Positions 46,881 to 59,300 of a stretch of 64,000 nucleotides of DNA are shown here, piece by piece (within the stretch, counting starts at the first letter, position 1; every line of letters begins with the position of its first letter). The notes under the pieces were generated by a model. The model ran no database searches, had not been told where the DNA came from, and worked only from the letters and a program-made list of their open reading frames with translations. Made by a program: the position numbers and the translations under genes. This DNA comes from Apoda limacodes (lineage: Eukaryota; Arthropoda; Insecta; Lepidoptera; Limacodidae), in contig OX291547.1 in NCBI GenBank assembly GCA_946406115.1, forward strand, positions 17,241,001 through 17,305,000, given 5' to 3'.

Positions 46881-48142
46881 CAGATTGTAACCTAAATACG
46901 TTTGTGATAGTGTATAGTTCAGTTATTATCAAAATGTAATCTCAAGATTAAATCAAGAAGATTCCGAAAAGTTGTTCACGTTGTGTAAGGATAAGAGAGG
47001 ATTGGTAGTGGACTGTACTGTGTCTGTACTGTGTGTAGGTATTTGTTTATGATGTTAAAGTTAGTAAAGGCAGCGCCGAATCATTGAGTTTAGTCACTTT
47101 AGTTACATGACCGAGAATGGTAAAACATTTTCGTTTATAAATTTTACAGTACTTAATTTTTAAAATGAATAGATGTTACGTTATTCTTTTATATGAATAT
47201 TTGTAAGTTGTCATAAAATATTATTAATATAATTATTTTTATCAAAGTTTATAATCTAAATAAAAATGGTTTTCTTCAAAACAATTAAGTTGTTTCTTTT
47301 TGAAATTACCATTGGAATATTATCTACTACCAATCATGTACCCAAGTACGCCTCAGACTTAAGAGGTAAAGCTAACACGTGGGTTATTCAAATAAAAACT
47401 ACCTCAGAAACGTTCTGGTAGACGTGTTTTGAGTAAAGAGGTCTCTGAGAGGAAATATCACGCTGCCTTTGCTGATACAAACGTATTCCCCGGTTTCCTC
47501 GCTACATTTTGACATTAAACCTATATATTTTATACGATAGATGTACACAGATACTATGTCTGCATGGTTTTCTTTTTTTTAAATCCCATTCGTACAAATA
47601 ATGGGAACCCTGCAAAAGACCAAAAAATTTTTTTTTAATGAAATTTCCAGGCGTGCTTTGTGCGAAATCAAATCATTCAGACATCGAATAATTCTTTAGC
47701 TTCCAGGATAAGCTAATTCTTTAAATTTCGGCGTCATCACATTTTGTGTGTGTCTTCGCTTGGGTCTGATATTTCCGCCTAATTACATTTTTTACTTTAT
47801 GAAATTTGAACATATCGTTAACGTATTTGTTTTATTTTTCAGGCGTACCTAAGTAGATCAAAGTCAAAGTCAAAGTCAAAATGGTTTATTCAAATAAGGA
47901 TTTTACAATCACTTTTGAATCGTCAAAGTTATAAAATATTATTTTTTTAACCCTCCCACCTTCCCGCCGGTTCACAATGTTGTTGATTTCTACCGAGAAG
48001 AATCCGGCAAGAAACTCGATAGTTACTCTTTTAAAAACACTATCAATAATACAAATAAACTAAAAATACAATTGAAGTTTTAAATAAAAGATTTTTAGTC
48101 GTACAATTTTATGATACCTATGCATCCTGTAATTGAGCATCA

Positions 48143-49372
48143 TCAGTCCCAAGGATTTTTATCATTTACATAGTCTGAAATATTGTAGTATGCCTTTTTA
48201 CAAAGTACCTGCTTGATAAAAGATTTAAATTTACTTATTGATAGATTTTGAATTTTATTGGGAACTTTGTTGTAAAAGTGTATACATTGCCCCATAAAAG
48301 AGTTACTTATTTTGTGTAGACGTGTATCATGCACCAACAGCTTATTTTTACTTCTAGTATTTACTTTGTGAACGTCACTTTTCTTGCTGAAACTATTGAT
48401 ATTTTTATGTACATATAAAAGATTTTCATATATGTACTGCGACACTAAAGTTAAAATTTTTACTTCCCTAAACCTATCCCTCAGAGATATCCTAGATCCT
48501 AATTTATAAATAGCACGAATTGCCCTTTTTTGTAACAAAAATATTGTATTTACATCAGCAGCACTACCCCACAATAGGATACCATATGTCATTAAACTAT
48601 GGAAATAGCTAAAATATACTATTTTTGCAGTGTCGACATCGGTCAATTGTCTTATTTTCTTGATCGCATACACAGCAGAGCTAAGTTTTTTGGCTAGGTT
48701 ATGAATATGAGGACCCCATTGAAGTTTGGAGTCCAGCGTTATGCCAAGAAAGACTGTTGAAATAACAAGTTCTAATTGCTCGCCATTAATATTAATACAT
48801 GTCTGTATTCGGTTTTTTTTTCATTAAGTAACAAATTATTAGCGTTAAACCAATTTACAATTTTAGAAAGGGCATTATTGAATTCATCATAACATGTCTG
48901 TCGTCTCTTAACTTTAAAAAGCAAAGAGATGTCATCAGCAAATAAGACAATGTTATGGTTTTTTACATAATATGGGAGATCATTAATATAAATAAGAAAT
49001 AGAAAAGGACCTAAAATTGAGCCCTGAGGGACTCCCATAGTGACTGCTGATCCCGTAGATCTTTCTCCGTTGACATCTATTTTCTGTACTCTCCTACTCA
49101 TATAGGATGTCAAAAGGTCAAGAGCTTTACCTCTAATACCATAGTGATGTAGCTTCCTGATGAGATTTTCATGTTGAACACAGTCAAATGCCTTAGATAA
49201 ATCACAAAACACTCCAAGGGCGTCATGCGAATCCTCCCAGGTGTTATATATATTTTTTAATAGTGCCACTCCTGCATCGGTTGTGGAACGGCCTTTCATA
49301 AAGCCAAACTGTTTACTACTAAGTAGCTCATTAATACAGAAATGGCTTAACATTTGACAAAGTATGATTCAT
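48143..49372 (-). pseudogene. Truncated LINE reverse transcriptase, frameshifted
   Basis: The frame from 49353 keeps [53 protein letters not shown] and the catalytic FADD (48931-48942). It then loses about 35 bp relative to the plus-strand copy near 48800-48820, goes out of frame and stops at 48772. The downstream thumb/C-terminal part continues in another frame at 48673-48143, ending in the same NDKNPWD C-terminus. Aligned by eye, the two copies differ at roughly one residue in ten. Confidence 0.87.
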
Positions 49373-49612
49373 AATCATAAATGAAAGTGGTTAATAAAAT
49401 AATTTCATTCTTTGTTTTTGATTGGCAGTGTTTAGTTTTATTGTCCTATTCATGTAGCATTAGTTACTATTATAAATCAATCTCTATGCAGATCATACAT
49501 GACAGTATTTCATTACCTATTTTATAGCGAAAATTAGACACATTTTTTTATATTCTTCATTGGCAGTGTTTAGTTTCTGAGTCCTGTTTCTATAGCTTCA
49601 GTTGCTATTTTA
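49373..49612 (-). repeat. Two-unit repeat at 5' end of rearranged LINE copy
   Basis: Two units contain tggcagtgtttagttt...tcct...agc(a/t)t(t)agtt(a/g)ctatt(a/t)t(a)a, ending at about 49475 and 49613 (period 138 bp). They lie inside the target-site duplication, hence belong to the inserted DNA, but do not obviously match the 5' region of the 55.9-kb copy. Confidence 0.6.
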
Positions 49613-50106
49613 AGGCGTACCTAACAAAATAATAAAATCATGAAGTAATTAGGTTTTTTCGTAGAAGAATTTTAACACTTGCATTTTAGGTACTCTTTAC
49701 TAAGCAATTAAGCATAAAAGGTACTGTCGGCAACTCGATGGATTTATCGATAAATAATGTATTTCGGCAGCAAGTTAAAGATAAAAATACAGATTCAATT
49801 TGAATAATGTCTGTTGTACGATATCTACAGTGGTTTGATGTTTATGGGCCTTTGTAAATCGACATAGTATTTTTCAATCATTTAAATGTCTACCCACTAT
49901 CAAACTATTGGGGGCCATCTTTTATTTGCCGTATGCAGGTTTCCTCACGATGTTTTCCTTCACCGAAAAACTAGTGAATTGAATAATAATAATCAACCTC
50001 AACAGTAAAATATTTTTCGGTTTAATAATTATCTTGCTGTTTTCAATGCAATCGGTATCGGACTAAAACTGTTATATATTATATTTATTAAGGCCGACCT
50101 TTCTTG

Positions 50107-50330
50107 TTTGCTTTTAGGGTTCCGTATGTCCGCATGAAACAACGGAACCCTCATAAGATCAGTCGTGTGTTTGCCTGTCCGTCTGTACTTACTTAATTAG
50201 GTTGGAATAAGGTACACATATGAATTTCTGTGATCCAAATACGGACGTGTAACGTACACAAATGGATTTTGAATACGGAGGTCCCTTTTGGGTGACCATT
50301 AGAAAATTAAAATAAGTTTTGCAAACTGCA
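50107..50330 (-). repeat. Dispersed repeat with GGTACGGAA-type end, inverted copy
   Basis: On the minus strand the order is acagacggacaggcaaacac, gaccgatcttatgagg-like sequence, then catacggaaccctaaaagc, the mirror of the family fragment at 35540-35670. Confidence 0.45.
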
Positions 50331-50638
50331 CCGTAAGACATATCAAATTAAAGGACTTTTTTCGAGGAGTTAAAATTTTGCTGTAGGTCATTTGTATATA
50401 TGTGTTATAAGAGAAGGTCTAAGCGTAGAACCTAGATCTACTTCTTCAATTTCGCATCCATTACTTGCTTCATAAGTATATTTATAGTAATTCGCCAGAT
50501 ATGTATTTGTACAAATTTTGAATAAAGGTGAGTGATGTAGTATTCAGGAATAGGTTGTTTCCTTTATTTTTCCCAAATAAGATTAAGCGAACGTGAAACA
50601 AATATTTTTATAATTTATGTTTTTATATAATAAATAAT

Positions 50639-50890
50639 CCATATTGATATTATAAATGCGAAAGTAACTCTGTCTGTCTGTCTCTCTCTCTCTCTCGGTT
50701 ACCTCTTCACGCTTAAACCGCTGTACTGATTAAGATGAAATTTGGCATGGAGATATTTTGAGTCCCGAGGTAGGACAAACGCTACTTGAAAACGTCAATT
50801 GTGGTTCGGATTTTTTTAATAGTATAGTAATAATGAGTTGCCGTGTAATAATCGAATTTAGGGCAGGTAAAACCGCGGGCAAAAGCTAGT
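50639..50890 (+). mobile_element. Helitron-like non-autonomous element ending in CTAGT
   Basis: Starts ccatattgatattataaatg then cgaaag. It has an internal pyrimidine microsatellite (ctctgtctgtctgtctctct at 50667 and following), the cttcacgcttaaaccgctgt block and atgaaatttggcatgga, and ends gcaggtaaaaccgcgggcaa then aagctagt. It lies between grh and the EGF gene. Confidence 0.7.
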
Positions 50891-53092
50891 AATAAATATT
50901 TTTGGACATCACACACAGCACGGTCCCCAGTCTGTGCAGGAATAGAACTGAATTCAGCAGTCAGGTCATCATAGGACTATGAAAAACATCTGTAGGTAAG
51001 TTTTTTGGTCCAGGCTTTAGCAATGCTTTGATTTTTTAAATAGCATCTGATCTGTTTTGATCGAAAGGCCGCAAAAGTTATACAAAAAAACAATATGAAT
51101 TTTTTAAAGTAAATTTTAATGATTTTTTATAACATCAACAACATGTGTGCACCATTCATTTACATAAAAGCTTACCTTATCGAAGCATAATACAAAGAGC
51201 AGTAAAGCAGACACAGAGACGTCGCTAAATGATTTCACATTATCTTATAAGTACAACAAGAATCATAATTATAAGCTAAGGTAAAAAAAAAAAAAAAAAA
51301 ATTTGCTGTCCCTAATAAAAAAAACTCTATAAATAAACATAGAGAGTAGGTACAAGTCCCCTTCCTAATTTTTTTATCGATAAAATAATGTTACAAACGA
51401 TATTAATAATACTATTACAGCTGTCTACTTTATGACAATACAACGACCATATGGGGGAACACCAACACAATACCTAAAATAAATTTATACTTTTAACAGT
51501 AGGTAAGTATGTTTTTGTTAAAGAAATTACGATTTTAATACATGATTCAAAGGAAATATTTTTCTAATATTGTATTCCTAATAAACACATTACATGTAAT
51601 ATAAATATACATTACCTACATATACATATAACAACAATACCTACTACATATAAAACGTAAAAAGCGTTTAATTATTGGTATAAGTAAAATATAATTTTCT
51701 CACATTTAAAAGTCACAAATTTTTTACTTAATTGGTTAAGTCTATCACCTACTTATTTTATTTATTAAATATACAGGAATATATACATTTACATAACGTA
51801 CATAGGTAAACCTACCTACGTATTTATTAAGGAGTTGTTAAAACTTAAAAATGCACTATGTCTGGAATACTTTGTGCTAAGCGTACTAATTTATAAAACA
51901 AGTCCCCCTGGTTTAGGCGGCAAACCAATGCTGGCTGTTTTTTTGCGCGGAACAGAAAATTCGCCGGAGAAGCGATATAGCTCAACTGATGAGCAAACTC
52001 GCGCATTACAGCTGATATCAAATAAGTTTATCAAAAATTGTAAAACAAAAATTTCCTGAAACTGGGAGTATGTGGATTTAATCCACCCTTTTTCTTTAAA
52101 AAAAATAAAGAAGTCATAAAAATGTTGTGTACAAACATTGATAGTAGCGATGGACTCTATCGATCATCAAAATGGGAAGTTATAGGGAAACACCGCTTTT
52201 TGAAATAAGTTATTAAAATGGGGAATCATATAGACCGCTTTTAGAAAAAAAAGAGAGCTCAAAAAAATCCCTCCTGTGAACCACTCTTTTTTCTAAAACG
52301 AGTCCTTTATAGGAATGGAATCATATGGTATATGCATATGGTATGCCCAACATGATTTCAATTCAGTATAAGCTATCACAATGTTTCACGTAGCTTTTAC
52401 AATTTATAAATAAAATTTATTATTGATAGTTATAAGTAACAGATGGCGCTATTTTCGTGGTATAAAAAATAGAACATGTAAACTTTCAATTGGCCATATT
52501 TTTACATTTTATAATCATAATCGGTTATTCTTTATTGTTGTCTGAAAAATATTTGAAGCGTATTTTTTCGCTAAATTTACTTTCATTTGGAAAAGCAACG
52601 GCTCATTTGTGGTAAAATTAGATTTTTTTACTTGTAACCAGTAGCTGGATACACACCACAATTTAGGGGACAACCTCTATTCATCAACCACTGTATTCCT
52701 GCGTGATACCTTATGACTTATCGCTGTACACTGCTTCTAATACAGTGTGCCTGGATTAAGTTTATATATGTCCCATACGTCGTTAATTACTAGCTCTACC
52801 TGAACTCAGAAAGGTAGGTAATAGATTTTCCAGTTGCTGACGAACTACATATGTAAGAATTAAGTAAGGTTTTGGCAGGGACATATGTGTATCTAAATAG
52901 CGCGTAGGTAAAAGTGGAACAACATGTCTATCAATATAATGGAAACCAGATTTAGGATGATTTTATAGGTAATGTTAAACGTTCATTATAACATAGATAT
53001 ATGACTAGACAGAATTCGCAACGTTTTGGCAGTAGGACCACTTATATTTGTATTCTGAACCGCTCCCCATCGGAGCAGTTCTGCAGTGACTG

Positions 53093-53308
53093 CTATTGTA
53101 TAAGTGGGGAGCTCTGACTGTCGCTGAAGTCCAGGGTGTAGTACATATCGGTAGTGTCAAGGGTTGCAGTCGGAGGGGGGAAGGGAGACGGGGGAGGAGG
53201 ACGCTTGTCCTGTAACCAGTGATGAGGGGGCCCTGACTCCCGTACTCGAGACAAGCGGGACAGCATTCGTGCGTAAGTCTTGTTAACCCGGCAGTGGCAG
53301 GCTGTTAC
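53093..53308 (-). CDS. EGF/TM gene, terminal exon: cytoplasmic tail
   Basis: The acceptor (minus strand) is cttcAG at 53310-53309. The exon starts in phase 0 with [15 protein letters not shown], continues through a proline-rich run ([10 protein letters not shown]) and ends [18 protein letters not shown], stop TAG at 53095-53093. It is markedly GC-richer than its surroundings, as expected of coding sequence. The open frame continues upstream of the acceptor by chance for four codons, but joining to the donor at 53708 extends the transmembrane segment naturally (IVGVV|VTACHC). Confidence 0.8.
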   Translation of the reverse strand, partial: VTACHCRVNKTYARMLSRLSRVRESGPPHHWLQDKRPPPPSPFPPPTATLDTTDMYYTLDFSDSQSSPLIQ

Positions 53309-56300
53309 CTGAAGAACCACATGAAATAATTTGATTAGTTCAGTCTTAAAAAATTATATTGTTTTTTTTTATTAATTTTCACAAAAATAATGGAAATTCT
53401 ACTGATGCCGCATCAATCTTCGAAAAATCTGAAATAATATTCGGGTCGTATTATATCTCGTTTTACTAGTCCTTAGAGAAAACCTTAGTAGGAAGCCCTA
53501 TCACCTTAGCGTTTGCGGGGAAACGTTTCTCTAAAAATGCGTGATCATTTGGTCTAAGGATGAAGTCCCTGCGGATGATGAGTCGTGCGATGATAGAAAG
53601 TAACCGTGTTTCTTTAAAACTTACTGTGTTAGTAAAAATGGTATAAAAGAGCGGGTTGTAATTTAACTATGATTGAATTTTTATAAAATCCATGAATCTT
53701 TTACTTACGACCACCCCGACGATGGCGATGGCGGCTCCGAGGGTGCCGGCTGCGATATACACGTTATGTAGTCGGTCGTGGTAGAGGCCGAGAGGAAGGC
53801 GTACCTCCCGCACCGCGCCCCCACCGCGCGTCCCTGCTTCCATGTCGTTTTCACTTCCTATCACTGACTCTAACACATAGTCCTCTGTAGAAAAGGTAAA
53901 ATAGCAATAAAACACTTAAATGAAAAAAAATGTGACATATATGTGTTCATTCATCATCAGCATTCATACGTCCCAAATGACGGGCCATTGACTAGCTAGC
54001 TAATCCTTACAAACATTAGATGGGTGATCATTAGACTTATCTGTATATATACAAGAAGAATCTAACTGAGTGACAGATTACCTTACATATTAACGTACAG
54101 ACCAAACTCCAAAGGCTCCAACAACCAAAGGGTCTGTAAACTTGAAATTTTGTATGTCCGTTCCTTATGTGATGTGGGGCTCCACTAAGAAACGATTTGG
54201 CAAAATTCTTCCACTAAGGGTGTAAAATGGGGATTGAAAGATGGTGTTAAATGAGCGTTCAATATAACCGTTATTTAGGCTTATGGAAATTAATTTGTCA
54301 TAATTTTCGAAGATCTGTGAATTTAACTTTGTATTTAAAAAAATTAAGCGCTCGGCATTTTTGGTTTAAGGAAATTTGGGTTAGGTATAATTATAATATT
54401 TTTCATTCCTCCATACAAAAAAATCCCGGCACCTTTTCAAAATTATTTGAAAAAATGGTTCATCAGAATTTAAAAGAATTTAAAATCAAAATATAAAGTA
54501 AAATTAAGGGAAATTTGAATATTATAACAAAGTTCATTATGTATGGAAAGAAATTACGGTGATAAACCTTAATTTAATAATTTAGTAATAGATAATTGTT
54601 TTTAGGCTTTAAGATTCGAAATAAGGATAGACATGTTTTACCATTTTAGAAGATAATCCCTATATATAATAGGGGACAAAATTTGTATGAGTATTCCTAT
54701 ATAAGGAATAGAAACTGAATTCAGTTTCAGGGATAAAATGTAGCTTAACCAGTCAAATCGGTTTAGTTGTTATGGCATAACCACCCACCCACATATAATT
54801 TACAAACTTTCGCATTATCACATTAGAAGAATTGGTACATGTTACTTTTTTAGTTTCGTGTTGTAAATCAAAAGTCCTATTAATGCTTCAGAATAATTTT
54901 TTATCAAAATTTCAACTCACTAAATTGTTTTAGTAGGTACTAACATTTTTACCACAGAAGTTAAAAAAAATATACTTTATTTGTAATCGCGTTCTTGAAA
55001 ATAGCTCTAACAATTTTGACGAACTTTAAAATATGTGGTTAACCTCATATTGCACAGGGAGAAAAATCGATCTTACTAGGTTTCATTTCTAGGGGAGAAA
55101 CTCTCTGTATTTTTTACACACAAAGCTACAAACTTGACTTACGCAATATAAAAGATAATCATATTAGTTTTTATTTATTATATTGTTAATGTTCTACGTT
55201 CCAAGTTTATCCCGAGCAAAGCTCGGTCGCCCAGCTGGTATTATTGAAGGGTCCGTATACCTATGTCAAATTGAACTTTCTAAAAAACCCTTGTTTCGCA
55301 CACATTTTTGGCGAATCGTTAAAGCGTTAGGCTACTTATTTCGCTATTATTTTTAAAATAATTGATAGACAATAACAATCCCTAATACGACGTTTTATTG
55401 ATATTTCGCAACATTTGCGCGTTAGCTGACGTCGTAACACTAGGCAGCAATTGTATAGCGCCGTCTCTTTACTTAAGTCTCTGCTTAAGGAAGAAATAAA
55501 GACATAGTCTTAATGTGCAAAGATACTTAAGAAAACAATTGAATCATTTTACCTTCGCAAAGTCTCCCAGTGTATCCAGGACGGCATGAACAATAGTAGG
55601 AATCTACGCCTGTCCAGCATGTACCACCATGGGCACAGGGATTGTTGTCACACATCTGAAAAGAAAAAAAAAACGTAGGTGATGTTTCATCATCTTTCTT
55701 ATATATACGTATAGTAATTTGCTACTGTAAGAATCACTTATCCATGAAGTGATTATATAAATATTAATTATTCAACGTAGGTATACGTACAGTTATTTAT
55801 AAATACTTCAAATGTCGATAAAATTATAATTTCTTTTTGACTTTATTATAATGGACCTAATTATACTTGTATTAGGTTCAAATTTGAAGTTAAAGCTTTG
55901 AAATAACATTTTGGAAGAACGGCGGAATGTGTAATTGACATTTCAGCCAAGTATTTGGCTAAACAACAAAAGCTTCTATTGAGCAGTGCAATTATAACAG
56001 TGTAATTGACATTTCAGCTAATCATTTAGCCAAACAACCTGCTTCTATTGAGCAGTATAATAATTAGACATGTAATAATTTAAATTAAATTTTCAGACAA
56101 CAAAGGACCACTTTGGCATATTATATAATTCCAACATTAATAATGATTATATTAAACAATCTATGTCTACACAAGTTTTATGCAAACAGAAACAAAAAAA
56201 TAAACTTTGTCATACTAAAAATAATATTCCATTGAACCTGGTGCATCAGAATATACAAGGAATGTCTCAGAAAGAACTAGAAATTGAATTGTTCATAAAC

Positions 56301-59300
56301 TGCCAAAAGATTGACATTTTATGTATCACTGAACACTGGCTACGCAGCCATCAGTTTATGTTCAATTTCACTAATCACCAGGTGGGAAGTTCGTTCAGCC
56401 GAGTAAATGCTATCCATGGTGGCTCTTTAATTTTAGTTAATAAACAGCTTACGTTTAAGGAACGTAAAGACATTGTGAGCCTCTCAGTTGAGCGAACTGC
56501 CGAGCTGTCCTGTATAGAAGTTGAGCATCTCATTGTTGTGAGTGTATACAAGCCGCCTTGTGCAATTTATGATAATTTTGAATTAGTTTTGGAAGAAGTG
56601 CTGAATAAAATCAGCAATTCCAATAAACAAATAATTGTTTGTGGAGACTTTAATATAAACATCTTGGAAAATAGCTCATTTAGCACCAGATTGCTTGCCT
56701 TATTTCAGTCTTTTAATTTAAATAATTTGTTTTGTGAACCAACTAGAATTGCTGTATCCAGTGCCACTTGCATCGACAATAAATTTACTGACATAAAACC
56801 AATTCAAAAATCAATTATAAGCAATCTAGAGTCAGATTATTGTGGACAGTTAGTGGTTTTAGAAAGAAAGAATAGTATTACTAAAAAGGAAATTAAATTT
56901 ATACCAATAACAACTAAACGTGTTGAATCATTTAAATCTAACTTAATGCATAAACTTCCAGATTTGCTTTATAATGGCGACCCAAATGATATGTACAATA
57001 CTGTTCTTGACACTATTACTACAGAGTATAATAAAATATTTACTGCAAAAAAGAAACTTATTTCCAGTCGCTTCAGTTTTGGTGAATGGGCTCCCCCAGG
57101 TATTCATAAAAGTAGGCGTAACCTGTATGAATTATGTAAAGAAAAAAATAGCCAAATATTTAGGGAATATTAAAAAAAATACTCAATAACCTTTAAAAAG
57201 GTCTGTCTTGTTGCAAAAGCAATTCAGCTCAGACATAAAGTAAAAAATTTAACAAATAAAATAAAAACTACATGGAACATAATAAATAATGAACCTGGTA
57301 AAGCTAGGAATTCTTGTCAGGACTTTGAGTTGATTGTAGATGATACTAGTTTTAAAACAAATTCTGAGCTAGCAGTTGCCTTTAAACATTTTTTTAGCAA
57401 TATTCCATTCAAAACAACTGAACATCTAAACTCAAGTCCAATCTTAGCGGAAAAATTATTAAAAACTAGTGTTCCTGAATGTAACGTTCCCTTTGTATAT
57501 AAAAACATAAGTCCTACGGATATCATTAATACATTTAAAACATTAGACATTAAAAACTCCACAGACCTTTGGGGACTTTCTGTAAAAACTATAAATTCAA
57601 TAATTCATGTTATAGCACAACCCTTAGCCATAATTTTTAATAGTTGTGTTGATAGTGGTGTGTTTCCTGATGAGATGAAACTTAGCAAAGTTATACCTCT
57701 TTTTAAATCAGGTAGTTCAACAGATCCTTATAATTTTCGGCCTATTTCAATACTACCTATACTCAGTAAAGTTTTGGAAAAAATCATACTTTGTCAAATG
57801 TTAAGCCATTTCTGTATTAATGAGCTACTTAGTAGTAAACAGTTTGGCTTTATGAAAGGCCGTTCCACAACCGATGCAGGAGTGGCACTATTAAAAAATA
57901 TATATAACGCCTGGGAGGATTCGCATGACGCCCTTGGAGTCTTTTGTGATTTATTTAAGGCATTTGACTGTGTTCAACATGAAATTCTCATCAGGAAGCT
58001 ACATCACTATGGTATTAGAGGTAATGCTCTCGACCTTTTGACATCCTTTATGAGTAGGAGAGTACAGAAAATAGATGTCAACGGTGAAAGATCTCCGGGA
58101 TCAGCAGTCACTATGGGAATCCCTCAGGGCTCAATTTTAGGTCTTTTTCTATTTCTTATTTACATTAATGATCTCCCATATCATGTAAAAAACCATGACA
58201 TTGTCTTATTTGCTGATGAAACCTCTTTGCTTTTTAAAGTTAAGAGACAACAGACATGTTATAATGAATTAAATAATGCTCTTTCTAAAATTGTAAATTG
58301 GTTTAACGCTAATAATTTGTTACTTAATGAAGAAAAAACCAAATGTGTCAAATTTACATTACCAAATGTTAGTCAGAGACAGACATGTTTTAATATTGAT
58401 GGCGAGCAATTAGAACTTGTTAATTCAACAGTCTTTCTTGGCATAACGCTGAATTCCAAACTTCAATGGGGTCCTCATATTCATAACCTAGCCAAAAAAC
58501 TTAGCTCTGCTGTGTATGCGATCAAGAAAATAAGACAATTGACCGATGTCGACACTGCAAAAATAGTATATTTTAGCTATTTCCATAGTTTAATGACATA
58601 TGATATCCTATTGTGGGGTAGCGCTGCTGATGTAAATACAATATTTTTGTTACAAAAAAGGGCAATCCGTGCTTTTTATAAATTAGGATCTAGGATATCT
58701 CTGAGGGATAGGTTTAGGGAAGAAAAAATTTTAACTTTAGTGTCGCAGTACATATATAAAAATCTTTTAAATGTATATTAAAATATCAATAGTTTCAGCA
58801 AGAAAAGTGACGTTCACAAAGTAAATACTAGAAGTAAAAATAAGCTGTTGGTGCATGATACAAGTCTATACAAAATAAGTAACTCTTTTATGGGGCAATG
58901 TATACACTTTTACAACAAAGTTCCCAATAAAATTCAAAATCTATCAATAAGTAAATTTAAATCTTTTATCAAGCAGGTACTTTGTAAAAAGGCATACTAC
59001 AATATTTCAGACTATGTAAATGATAAAAATCCTTGGGACTGATGATGCTCAATTACAGGATGCATAGGTAAACCAAATTAAAATGGAAATAACATAAAAT
59101 TGTACGGCTAAAATTTTTTCATTTAAAACATTAATTGTATTTTTAGTTTATTTGTATTATTGATCGTGTTTTTAAAAGAGTAACTATCGAGTTTCTTGCC
59201 AGATTCTTCTCAGTAGAAATCAACAACATTGTGAACCGGCGGGAAGGTGGGAGGGTTCAAAAAATAATATTTTATAACTTTGACGATTCAAAAGTGATTG

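Larger units (their letters stand above)
41921..47840 (+). other. grh 3' UTR and downstream intergenic DNA
   Basis: No coding sequence is seen between the grh stop and the LINE insertion at 47853. The grh 3' UTR must start at 41921; its end is uncertain. Candidate AATAAA poly-A signals are at 42162, near 43848, near 44680 and near 47257, so the UTR could be about 0.25 kb or several kb. The stretch also holds a foldback repeat (45422-45675), the adjoining dispersed element to about 46000, a GCAGTCGGCAGT minisatellite (46471-46544) and a lepidopteran dispersed repeat (46690-46880). Confidence 0.5.
47853..49612 (-). mobile_element. Rearranged LINE copy with 12-bp target-site duplication
   Basis: The insertion is flanked by the perfect direct repeat aggcgtacctaa at 47841-47852 and 49613-49624. 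Reading the minus strand from 49612 there is about 240 bp with two diverged units (period about 138 bp), then an abrupt join near 49372 to RT sequence of the 55.9-59.3 kb family, the 3' UTR and the TTTGAC-type tail next to the left duplication. The 5' half (endonuclease and N-terminal RT) is missing, so this is an internally deleted or recombined copy rather than a simple 5' truncation. Confidence 0.85.
49625..53092. other. Intergenic DNA and 3' UTR of the EGF gene
   Basis: The EGF gene's 3' UTR runs leftward from 53092. Minus-strand AATAAA candidates lie at 52531-52536 and 52416-52421. The rest holds a Helitron-like element (50639-50890), the repeat at 50107, a 19-A run at 51283-51301 and a small hairpin (52236-52300, ttttagaaaaaaaagag against ctcttttttctaaaa). 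A 74-codon open frame at 51835 shows no known domain. Confidence 0.5.

Noticed and set aside
51283..51301. 19-A run as tail of a retroposed gene
   Set aside because: No matching direct repeats or body sequence recognised on its 5' side; could be a simple homopolymer.
51835..52059. 74-codon open frame between the two genes
   Set aside because: Contains a slightly GC-richer patch (TENSPEKRYSSTDEQT) but starts at a non-ATG codon, has no known domain and no splice partners.
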